NCBI RefSeq assembly: GCF_902148855.1
Contig: NC_043972.1
Coordinates: forward strand, 36,559,996 to 36,623,995
Direction: 5' to 3'
DNA length: 64,000 nt
DNA from: Sphaeramia orbicularis
Taxonomy: Eukaryota; Chordata; Actinopteri; Kurtiformes; Apogonidae
The position numbers were made by a program, and so were the translations under genes. The notes below the pieces were generated by a model that searched no databases, had not been told where the DNA came from, and was given only the letters and a program-made list of their open reading frames with translations. Of the stretch, positions 45,663 through 57,296 are shown piece by piece. Numbering within the stretch: position 1 is the first letter of the stretch; each line of letters starts with the position of its first letter.

Positions 45663-47685
45663 CTGGAATGAAGTTGAGGAAACAACAGAGTTCAGTTGCT
45701 AAATATCAGGAAAATAAATCCATGGCTTGATAAGTCATATTTTCCAGTAAGAACACTCCCTGTACAAATCATTTTACCTGAACGTACCCTTTAATCCTCC
45801 CCAGCTCCAGTCTCAACTTCCAAGTAAGTGCTCTTTTGCAAGTCAAACTGGCTCTCATCTACTTTGCAAACTTTCATAAACATGTAGGAACACAGAAACC
45901 CACTGAACACACCTGTGCTTGCCTCCATGTACAAATTCCCACACAGACAAACACATGAAGACAGAAAAAATATCTATCAACATTAACAGTAAACATATTT
46001 GTTCTTCAGATGACACTTCTTGAGTGCACACATCCCTACCCTGAATGTACACACAAACCAGTATGTCCTGTAATAATGTCATCACTGTATCAGCCAGTCG
46101 CCTCTAAGTTATCTCCAAATTCAGAACAATGATAGGTGTTTTTGACATTTAACACGGCTGAGTTCTCACCTAATGTTGATGGCTATTGAATTTGGTAATG
46201 TCATGATTAAATGAGTGATGTTCAGCAGTAAACCAATCACCTAATGGGTGAACCCATGCGGTGTGAAAAATGTAATCAAGGCACAAATGAAAAGATAGTC
46301 ACCATCTACAAACTGTCACTACAACCTGATTCTACAGAAAGAACAGTGAAAACAGCAAAACTCAGTATTGTATGGGAAATTAAAGTGACATTATGTAACT
46401 TGATTAAGAACTGTAAAGCAGCAGAACATAATGAGCAACCTCAAAACACCCTCCTAATATACAAACCATGTGCTAACACTACAAATCAATTTCTTTTGAA
46501 GCAATAAATTATTATGATGCCATTTCCTTTATCTTACCTTAAGAACTGAAATGAGGGAATACTTATGTGATCTTATCGTATGTGTCCCTGCAGCAATCTC
46601 TTGCTCTTTCACTATTTGAATGAGTGTCCCTGTCAAAACACATGACCGAGTGGATTTGCGTCTAATTTGTTTGAAGTGAAAAGGAGAGGAAGGGAGTGAA
46701 GGAGGGAGTGACTCTGTGAAAAGAAAAAGATTTGTTTTAATTGTTTGCTGGCGGGTGTTCCTCTTTACTGGTCTGTAATGCTTAAAGTGGACATAAGATG
46801 GCCTGGAACATGCTGTAATCAAATCACAGGGTTGATTTACTGCCTGTTACCGTGGTGCACCTCAGCAGCTACAGTATGTGTGTTCTGCATCAAACTACAT
46901 GTCCCTGAAGTTGGTATCAGGGGATTTTAGGCCTTTGTTCCAGATGGGAAATTGCTTCAGTAATGAGTGCCGTAATGAACGCTTGAGTGTTTTAGTCATG
47001 CTATTACCCTTTTGCCATTCTGTTCCTAGGACCCTGCCATTGTTCCATGTGATTAAATGACTGCTAGGGGTTGCTGGATAGTGAAGTGCATTAACACAAC
47101 CAGAGAGGAGAGGAGGCAGGAGGGGAGAGAGAGGGAGGATAGGGAGGGGGTTAGGTGGGGGTTGAGGGTAAGAGGCGAGGCAGGAGAGTGAGTTTTAAAT
47201 CCTACTGGCTGAGATTTTAAGGGAAGCCTTTTGAATCAAATCTGCTCTCATCCGATTACTGACTGCTCTTTGCATCTGGATAAGAGATGGAGAAAGGGCT
47301 GGGGGTGGGGGGGCAGCAAATAGTGGGATGAGAATCAGGGAGGGGGCAGGTGGAGGAGGGACGGGACGGAGATAGTTGTGCAAGTGGTTTTGGTGCAACT
47401 GGGCCTTACTGAACTTGATCACCAGTGACTCCCCAGTCTGAGCACACACACCAAACATTTACACCATATCCAATTCATGTTTTCATTACAGAAATTGTAT
47501 TTGTTTTATATTTTATTTAGATAAATCTAAATTAAATCATAAAACCTTCACCTTTTTCCTGGAATAGATTTTGTGTTCTTGTTAATTTAATTAAATGACT
47601 GCAGAGCACTGCATGTATTTGTAGTATATGTCACAACCAGCTACAATTAAACTAACACTGTTTATGAACACAGCTTATATCATGA

Positions 47686-47688
<3 letters not shown>

Positions 47689-47717
<29 letters not shown>
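47689..47717. repeat. (TA)n microsatellite
   Basis: About fourteen TA units followed by an AAATAAATAAAT stretch in intergenic DNA. Confidence 0.9.
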
Positions 47718-47728
<11 letters not shown>

Positions 47729-50213
47729 TTTATTGACTATATCATATGGTACAATGTTTCTTCAGACATTCAGTTCACTGGAAAAGGCTAAAAATGGATA
47801 ATTCTGTCCGGTTACTTCACTTTTACTATACATTTACTAAATCACAACCCATTATTTTGACTGTATTAGCTCACTTTATTCACATTACTCACCCCTAGGC
47901 CATTTTTTCTGTTTTAAAAAATGTAAACGTCTGGAAAACAGTGATATGATCAGATTTTAATGCAGATTATGTCTGACAGAATTATGTATCAGACAAAATG
48001 TATTTTAAAGATCAGCTGACAATGTCCTATTGCTGATCTGATGTAACTCCCACTTTTATGCATCCCATAAATTGCAAAATAACACAAATAACTGTTATAG
48101 ACCAATGTCACTATGATTATATTTGCCATTTAAAACTATGAGTTAAGGTTAAGGTGTGCTATTTTCAACATTATCCCAACGAAAGAATATTTTTGTTGTA
48201 GTTTTAAATAAACATTGAAGGATATAACATCATGGCTGTAATAGCATCCCACCAGGCTCCAGAAATGTTACCAAAAAAGGAAAAGTTGTAATATATTTGA
48301 CCAATATCTCCAATAATTTTAACCTTGAACTCAGAACCACTGATGCTAATCCAACAGCTGAGTTCTATGACACACACACACACTCACAACTGGCAAGAAA
48401 CAATTGACACCTACTAACAACCATCCACTCACCAGTTAGGAGACTCCTCAAGGTGTGTTGGTAGATCACTTTTCCTCCAGCGGATTCCCCTTGCTTGTTG
48501 TCATAAGTTCAACCTGCTTGTTGCAACTCTCTCCCGCTCATTCACTTTTCGTATCACACACAGTGGGATATTCCTCTGTCACTCACTCTCTCCACTGCTC
48601 CTGTGAGGAACAGATGAGGATTGGAGGGATGAAGGGAGATCAGTGATGAGGGGATAAACCCTAGGATGGACAGAAAAAAGTGAGGTGGGAGTGGGCCAGG
48701 GTGGGGGTAAGGGAGACAGCGAGTGAGGGGATGGTGGGGAAACCAAACAAGGTGCAGAGTGTGGTTATAGGGTCATAAGACATGAGCTGAGGTGAATCTG
48801 AATTAAAAAAAACACAAGATGGAAATAATGGAGGGGAGGGAAAGAAGATAAATAGAGGACCTGGGAACATGACTTTTTATGGACCTGAGAAAGTCTTTAA
48901 AAGATCTATGACTGGCAGCAGGGTTGGTGTTTTGTAAACCTGAGGTGAAGCTAAGATTAGAAAGTTTAAGGGGAGAGACAGAGATTGGCAGAGGAGAGAT
49001 CAGAGAGTTAAGCGGCGAAACAGAAAAACTGCAGGATCCAGGGGAGTCTCTGCAAACACTGCGTGAATGTGCAGACAAGTGACAAATTAAAGGAAAAAAC
49101 AACATAGTATATGCGTGAGGTGAACAACTTCAATGCAGTTTGGCATAGATTCCACATTTCTGAGCTTGACAAGCAGGGATGAACACTTCTGAAAGATATT
49201 CCCTCATTTGGCGTTTTGATCATGGTGGAGGAGAGCACAGATCTGTGAAGGCCAGAGCATGTGATTCACCTTATTTTCATAGTGAAGGCATTCAGTGAGC
49301 CCTTGTGCCCTGTGTATGTGGGTACCATCATCCGGAGACCACTCATTTAAGTACTGCAACTGTCTGTGCGCTGTAGCCCTTGTCCTCTTTATTGAAAACT
49401 GACTGATGTTGCATCTGAATGCACTTGAGCAGCCTAAATGACCCTTCATGTCTCCCCCTGACTGACGAAATACTCTGGTTAGCTTCACATTAAACTCAAC
49501 CTAGATGTACCATTTTATTTTTCAACATCACACCTTTAAAGGTCTGTGCACACCTCTGTTGCTGCAGTAAATCAGTTTCTTTTAGTTATGACACAGCAGC
49601 ACTAGAACAAGGCTTAATTTCAGATCTGTGGAATCTTTTGGAGTAGTCTTAGTTTAAAAAAAAAAAAGAAAAAATCTTTGTTTTTTTTTTACTTTGTGTT
49701 TTCTGCAAAGGATACAGTACAGAGGAGACAAAAACATGGGCAGAGATATGTGTAATGATAAGCAATGTTACTACTTTGTCTATTCACATCTCTTTCCCAT
49801 TATCTAATTCCAACAATATTATTTTTAAGAAGCAAATAACTGATCATGTTCATTTGTATAATATGTTTTGTGTCTCATTTGTTCATAAATTGTGGTGAGA
49901 AAAGCAAAGAATGTGGCTTTAAACTTAAAACTTTATTTGGAAATGAAACAACAACAAATAGAACAAACAACATGAGTCAGCTGTTGTAGCTTATAACAAT
50001 AGATATAAGACTTAAAGCCTAATATGTTAAAACAGCATGACTCACCAGACTCAAGTGGAATACGTATAAGGGTAAAGTAAAACCATGATTGTCAACTTCT
50101 TACTTCAAATCTCAGGACACTGATTTGGATCATCTCTATCATAATTTCCCTATCATAATTTAACTTTAATTGGGTATGACTGTACATTTGTGAACCCAAA
50201 AGATGACTATGGC

Positions 50214-50249
50214 AAAAAAAAAAGAAAAAAAAAAAAAAGAAAAAAAAAA
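50214..50249. repeat. A-rich tract
   Basis: Runs of A interrupted by single G residues. It may be the tail of an old retroposed sequence, but no body was recognised beside it. Confidence 0.8.
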
Positions 50250-52212
50250 GTTCACTGCTCACGATTCTGCCTGGATGAATTCAGGTCTGTAGCTTTAAAG
50301 TGTTGACCTTTGTCTGCTGGAGCTCAGTGATGACAGCCGTAGACTGGCTGTGTTTTTAGATGAACTGACCCTGGATTTAGAGAGATGGATCCGGGACAGT
50401 GTTGTAGGACAAAAGCAGAAAAAAAGGATTTGTTTGCAGTAATACAGGCAAAGATAGAGAGATATGGGTGTGTAATTTGGTTTTGTATTCATAGATGACT
50501 AATATGTTGTACTTGACCTCTATGTCTGTAAATTTTGCTATAATCTGCATTTTATGGCTAAGATGCATGAAATTGGGAAATTCTCAGTTTTAATAATTTT
50601 TTTTAATAACTCAAAAAAATGTTTGTAGATATTAAAACTATGTGCTGCTTGTATGTAATCTTAAAAAACAAATAACAGTGGAACCCTCTCATGGTATTTG
50701 ACAAAGAGCGTTGCAACAGGCCTTATAATTTAACCTGCAGGAGATAAAATCAAGGTTAGATAAACACTAACCTTCCATCTGCAGCTCTCGCCAAATCAAA
50801 AGACAAAATAGATGACCTGACATTGTTTCACACTGCTGTGGAAAGTGAAGACACTTTAACCATCTGTGTTCAGGCACATACCTGAAAACATCTGTTGTTA
50901 GCTGAAGTCTGTCTCAGTTGCTAGATTTAACTGGAAGTTTCACAATTGAACACTGAGGAAAAACATCTGAGCTGACCAAATATGAAATGAAAATTTTTCA
51001 GGCATGTCAGGATTTTGGGTTATGTGAACATGTCAAAAACAGTAAATTTCTAGTCTTTTCAACACTGTTCATTGTGTTTTCAGTCTGAATATAATATATG
51101 CTACATTGCAAATGAGAAAACTTTACTTGTAGATATTAACACTAAACCTGATGAATAAAACTTAAGCAGCAGAGTCCATCTTGGAGCAACCTTGACAAAA
51201 AGTGTTTCACTCTTGTTGGTTGTGACAGTTTCCTCCTGTAGGAGCAAACAGTGATCAGCTCCTTGGTACTTAGTTTCCTTTTCAGGAATATCTTGATGAA
51301 ACAGTTGGCCATGCTCATCACTTACATCATGCAGATTGGTTGGGGGAAAAAAAATAAAATAAAGGTGTGTATGGTGGAAATAAATTTTGACTGACATTCT
51401 GCAACCCATGAGAGCTGAGCTTAGAGGAGAATACTTGACCACCAATGAGTTTTCTAATTGGGTTGAATGAAAATTTCATCTCAGCTTTGACTCCCTTTAC
51501 ACTGCATCATGTTTTTCAAGCCATATGGATGTGACAAAGTGGGTGAGAACTACACCATTTATCTCTGCCACCATTTTACCTTTTAATTTAACCAGTCTTG
51601 TTAGGCATTTGTTTTAACCATTATTCCACCTTTATTCTGTCATGTGCAGACACAGGCTATCCCAGGTTTGAGTTTGCATTATGTTTGGTTACAGGTCATC
51701 TAAATCATTTCTGGTTAAAATCATACATGGCCAAGTATACTCAAGTTTAAATTGGTTTATCAGTTCAATTATGTATTCTTTAAGTTCAGTTTTGTTAAGT
51801 TCATACTTACCATACACACCATGTATTGCAGGGACAAAGTGAAGAAATGCTCTCTTACTTCCTGCTTTTATAACCTTGCTGACATCATCAGTGATGCAAA
51901 CAGGTTGAAACCAAATAGAGGGATGTTGGTTATTTCAAATGAGAAAAGTATTGTTTGATATACAATGACAGATTAAGCATGAAAAGACATTATCAGTTAA
52001 ATGACAGGGGGAGAAGCTCTCTGGGAAATGTAGAAGAAACTGATGTTCCTGTTGTATTCTTTTTTCTCCAGTTGAAGTGGTCAGTTTACCCCCTGCATGG
52101 TTTTACCCAAATGTACCTGTGCCTTCAGCAGTATATATATGGCAGTTGAAAGTTGCTAAGAGAGGACATCACTGGTGGAGCTGAGTGCATGTTATGTTAA
52201 GTCAGTTTAATT

Positions 52213-52425
52213 ACCTCCGCCAAGGAGGTTATGTTTTTGCCAGGGTTTGTTTGTCTGTCTGTTAGTGTGCAACATAACTCAAAAAGTTATGGACAGATTT
52301 GGATGAAATTTTCAGGGTTTGTTGGAAATGGGATAAGGAAGAAATGATTAAATTTTGGTGGTGATCGGGGGTGGGGCCACTGATCAGCCTTGGCGGAGGT
52401 CTGCGCTCTCCGAGTGCTTCTAGTT
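52213..52425. mobile_element. Short element with inverted ACCTCCGCCAAGG ends
   Basis: ACCTCCGCCAAGG at 52213-52225 is repeated as its exact reverse complement, CCTTGGCGGAGGT, at 52388-52400, followed by CTGCGCTCTCCGAGTGCTTC. The interior contains AACTCAAAAAGTTATGGACA and TTTGGATGAAATTTTC. I recognise this as a very widespread short fish repeat that behaves like a non-autonomous inverted-repeat element. It has no coding capacity and lies about 0.8 kb before the retroelement fossil. Confidence 0.7.
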
Positions 52426-53259
52426 TAGTATGAGTTTAGATTTCTTCAGTTAAGCTGTGTTAACTGTAAATTTTTTTTGGTTGTGAAGATTTTTGTAACA
52501 TGAGAAGCTTGGTGACACCTTTTGTAAATAAATAACTTTTGTACTGGGACAATGTTTCTGAGTCGGCCTCCTACTAGTGATAGTGTGATGAGGCCCCGTA
52601 AATGTGTCAAATCTTTTTGGCCAAATGTTTCATCAAAAGCCCGATCAGACAAAGCCCCGTTTAACAGCTCATTTGAGAATATTGACACCTGCTGGTATGT
52701 TACATGTGGGCTAGTGGATCTCTTGGTATACTTATTCAAGTATTATGTCAAAATCTCAGTTTAAGGTATTGTAAAGCCAGATGAAATACATCTGTTCAGA
52801 TCATGGTATATCAGTGAAGTAATATTGGTGGTATATCAAAGTGTCTATAGATCATTTGTGGTATGTATACAGTATGTAGCTGTATTTGTGGATAAACGGT
52901 TACAGAAAGTGCTTGTGTGACTGGGATATGTTTGAGATTGGGCAAGTTGGGTGGACATTTTGGGGTCCTTTACTGATATTTATTCAGGAATAAAAACACT
53001 TTGACAGGCGATTCCCTCTTATTGATATAACTTCCTCAACCTTAGAATATGAAAATGAAAAACGAGCCAGTCACATGATTTCAGCAAACGTGGCCTAATT
53101 TGTATTTTGTCCTGTGATACTCTGAAAAACGATACAGGCCTTAAGACAGGCTTCATTTGGCCACACCCCCTTGGCTCAATACATGCTTTGGGGCTTGAGT
53201 ATCAGATGCAACATCACTACCTCCTACCCAAAATCCATCCGCTCAGGCCAGGCCTACCA

Positions 53260-56200
53260 CATTTGGTGGCAGTTGTGGGTCTCAGTCCAGTAGGAGAGAA
53301 AATGTCAACTAGACATACAAAACATCAAGTAGCTGAGTGTACACCAGACACATCCCAAGATGTCCTTGACCGGCAGTAGGCAGCAGGTGGTCAACCCCAG
53401 GACCAAGAGAGCATGGCAGTGCTAACAAGTCTTCTGTGAGGTCTGATGCAACAGCAGGTGGACCATGATGCCAGGGCAAATCAGGAATGCAAGCGAGGAC
53501 AGGTGGAAGGACATGTGGAAGCAAATTCAACACCCAGCTCCAACAGGAAGTGCAGTAGGACTGCCAGGATCATCAGCAGCTGAGGGAACTGAAAATTATT
53601 TAATCACCTTTAAAAGAATTGCTCTTGCCTGCCAGTAGCCTCAGGATGAGTGGGCGCTCTACCTAGCACCAATGCTAACTGGTAAAGCCTGTTCAGCATA
53701 TGTTATGGACATTGATGATACCATAGACTATGGAAAGGTTAAGTGTGCTGTCTTGCAGAAATTTGATATCAGCGCAGAGACCTATCAAGTGAGGTTCCAC
53801 TCCAGGAGAAGAGGAGTTCTATAAAGAGCTAAAGGTCCACCTCAGGGACTTGTATGAGAAGTGGATGACTCAGAAAACAGAGCAAATTGGACAAACCATC
53901 ATAATGGAGCAATTCCTCAAAGTCATGAGCTTCACACCTGGATGAAAGAATGGAATCTGAAGACCTCCAAAGATGCGGCAGAACTGGCCGAAGCATCCCT
54001 GGTTGCTTGAAGTCTGTCAAAAGAATACCCCCCAGCTAAGCCCTGCCCACCCACACAACAAATTAAACCAGTTGGTGGTATTGACTTTAGAGCCAGAAAT
54101 ATAAAACATAGTTCCTCCCTTTCAAATTCAGCTAAATTTATGCTCAGAGATAAAGCTCTCTTGGCATGCCTTTTTTGTGATCAGAAGGGTCATTTTAAGA
54201 CAGTGCCCTAAGATGTATGTTAGCCAAAATTACATGTGCTTTACCTCCCAGCTAACCAATAGCATGGTTAAAAGGGATAACATTTTAGAATGTCACGGTG
54301 AGGAGCTCACAATAGGCATGTTAACTGAGGACTGACCTTGTGTAGCTCTTCTTGACTCAGGAAGTGATCGCGCCCTAGTTAAACGGGACAGTCTCCCAAG
54401 GGATGTCATTTTTTGTGGAGGAACTGTTGATGTCTTTTGTATCTATGGTAATAGGGTAGAATATCCCATACATAGCTGAGGTAGCTATTCAGGTTGATGG
54501 CCAACAGCATTGGCTGTCAGTAGGAGTATTGGAACACCTTCCTTATCAGGTGGTGTTAGGCTGTGATATCCCTATTCTTGCTGAGTTGATAGCTATGCAG
54601 TCTTGTGAAGCCAGCTGCACCAGTGACAGTCTGCTAATGGTCACAAGGTCTAAAAGCAGGTAAGAACACACTAGCTCAACTGTAGAGTGGGAGGAATTGC
54701 TGTTTGCAAATGAGGAAGTGCCTGGTGGTGAGAACAACAGACAGCTTAAAGAAAGGAAAAGCAGGAGACAGAGGTGACAGGACAGAGTAAGGGGAACCAA
54801 TGTAGCTGAGCACTTAGATGAACATTTAGACCCTGACATTGTTGCCATTCCTAGTGACAATGCTAAACTATAGAAAGAGGATTTTATACTTAAAACCTTG
54901 TTCTCTAAATGTGTGCCTGAGACAACTCAGGTTGTAGATAGAGGAAAGAACTACTTGTGGTTAAGAGACAGGCTGTATCACCATAGCCGAATTGGTGACC
55001 AGCTGGTCTCCACTTCTACTGGCCTCAGCGGTATGCAGATACAGTGAAATACTTGTCCTCAGTGTCAGCTAACAGCTCCAAATAGGAAGGAAGATAGGGC
55101 CCCTTTGATTAATATGCCCACTATTGATGCACCCTGTTCCTGCATTGCCACGGACATTGTAGGCCCACTAGAGAAAAGTGGTGCAGGTCACAAGTATATA
55201 CTGGTAGTCTGTGGTTATACCACAAGATATTCCAAGGCCTTTCCCCTGAGGAAGATTAAAACCCACCAGATTGTCAGTTGCCTCATTCAGATGTTCTCTA
55301 GGGTTGGCATGCCGAAAGAGGTCATTACAGACCAAGGTACAAATTTTACATCAAGTTTGCTTAAAGAGGCTCACAGCTTGCTGGGTATTAGAGGTGTGAA
55401 GACAAGTCCTACCATCCACAAACAGATGGCTTTGTTGAGCACTTTAATAAAACACTCAAGTCCATGCTGAGAAAGGTTGTGAATGAGGTCTGGGTCAGAC
55501 TGGGACTTGTGGCTTCCATTTTTGTTGTTTGCATATAGAGAAGTTCCTCACACATCAACTGGATTTTTACCATTCCATCCAGTGAGGGGTCCAATGGATG
55601 TCTTGAAGGAGGCCTGGGAGGCTCCCATGCCTCAACAGCAGAGCAGTGGGCTCTCATAGGTTCTGAAAATGAGAGATGAGCTGGACCTCTTTCAAGAGCT
55701 TGCCATTGATAATCTGGCTCAAGCACAGCAGAGACTGAAGCAGAGTTATGACAAGGCTTCTAGGAGGAGAGGTTTCCAGGGGGCAGAAAGTGCTCCTACT
55801 GCTGCCAACATCTACCAGTGGTCTCCTTGCCAAGTGGCAGGGGCCATACATAGTCAAAAAGAAGACAGGACTAGTTACATATGTGCTCTGCTTGCCAGAT
55901 TACCACAAGAAACATCAAGTTTTCCATGTGAATATCCTGAAAGAGTGGTACGACCAACCAGAGCAGTCTGTAATCTTCAGGAGCAGTATTTTCCATCTTC
56001 ATCTGAGACTGCAGTTTTTCCAGATGTCAGTCATCTCCCTCCAAATCAATGCCAGGAACTGCAAACTCACATGAGAAAAGAACTCTTCAGCCTTGAACAA
56101 GGTCATACACACCTCATTGAACATCATATCCGTCTGTGTTCACCTGACCAGCTGCCAATCCAAGACACAACTTGTCGCATCCCAGCCAGACTTGCTCCTG

Positions 56201-57296
56201 AACTGAAGCAGGAAGTGAAGGGGATGGTGGCTACAGGAGTCATTGAGCTGTCGTGCAGTGTGTCGTGTAGCCCTGTAGTATTGGTTCCAAAGAAGGTAGA
56301 CCTGAAATTGAGATTTTGTGTTAACTTTTCAAAATTGAATGCTGTGTCTGCTTTGATCCTTATCCAATGCCAAGGGTTGATTAACTGATTGAGCACTTGG
56401 GACATGCATGTTTCCTGATGACCCTTGACCTCTGCTAAGGGTACTGGCAAGTGTCCTTAACAGAATCATCAAATGACTTGACAACATTTAGAGTTCCAGG
56501 TGGCCTGTTTAGGTTTAAAATGATGCTCTTTGGTTTGCATGGAGCACCAGCAATGTTTTAGAGGTTAGTAGATGAAGTTTTGAGAGGAGCAGAGGACTAT
56601 ACCACAGCCTACACTGATGACATTGTTATCTTAAGCTGGATCTGGGAGGAGCACATGCAACATCTTGCTGATGTCTTTCAACAAATCCAAAGTGCCGGAC
56701 TGGTTATCAATGCCAAGAAGTGTCACATTGCTAAACCTGAGAACCAATACTTTGGCTATATGATTGGAGGTGGAGGTATCCATCCTCAGGTAGGAAAGGT
56801 TGTGGCTATTATTGCTTCTCCACTACTTAACACCAAAAGGAGACAACAGTCATTTTTGGGTTTCTAAGTTGGTATTGCTGACACATCCCCAACTTTTCAA
56901 GGTCTGCCATACTGACTGACATGATTCACAAATCTAGTCCAGTAAACTTTAAGTGGACTAAAGAAAGTGAAAATGCTTTCAATGACTTCAAAAAAATTGC
57001 CTGTGTCAAGGATCTGTTTTGCAATGTCGAGATTTCACTCTTCCCTTTACGGTGCAGACAGATGCCTCTGAAATGGGTCTTGGAGCTGTGTCACTGCAAG
57101 GAGAGGAGGGAAACCAGTTGCCTGTGCAGTACATCAGTCGTAAACACTTTCCAAGGGAAATTAGGTACTCAACAGTTGAAAAGGAAGCACTGGCTATTAA
57201 GTGGGCTTTAGACACCCTGAAATATTATCATATTGGCAAAGAGTTTGCTCTGGAGTCTGCTCATCAGCATACTGGACCTGATTTAGGGAAAACTTA
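53260..57296 (+). mobile_element. Fossil Ty3/gypsy LTR retrotransposon, Gmr1-like
   Basis: Parts in order on the + strand: a leader with a primer-site-like TTTGGTGGCAG near 53262; a gag capsid region resembling the SCAN fold (about 53690-54010); a zinc-knuckle-like region (about 54160-54240); a protease-like region (about 54340-54570); integrase core (about 55100-55470, motif TDQGTNF) and its GPY/F-type end (about 55800-55960); then reverse transcriptase (about 56190-56870) and RNase H (about 57020-57260). Integrase preceding reverse transcriptase is the Gmr1 hallmark and is opposite to ordinary gypsy elements. No pair of long terminal repeats was found and the right end looks truncated. The copy is clearly dead, with more than ten interruptions, and looks old. 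Confidence 0.85.

Larger units (their letters stand above)
45663..52210. other. Gene-poor intergenic DNA upstream of gnb3
   Basis: No frame resembles a protein family. It holds a purine-rich, G-run-rich stretch (about 47100-47370), a (TA)n tract (47689-47717) and A-rich tracts at 49655 and 50214-50249. Regulatory sequences for gnb3 are expected here, but none could be singled out. Confidence 0.5.

Noticed and set aside
46244-46507. 87-codon + strand frame beginning MGEPMRCEKCNQ
   Set aside because: One CxxC pair is not enough to propose a zinc-binding protein; no family match and no neighbouring exons.
47195-47458. 87-codon - strand frame with Pro-rich middle
   Set aside because: Composition comes from a purine-rich DNA stretch; no homology recognised.
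52446-52764. Overlapping 97- and 70-codon frames before the retroelement
   Set aside because: No recognisable protein; I also looked for a long terminal repeat here matching DNA after 57300 and saw no convincing pair.
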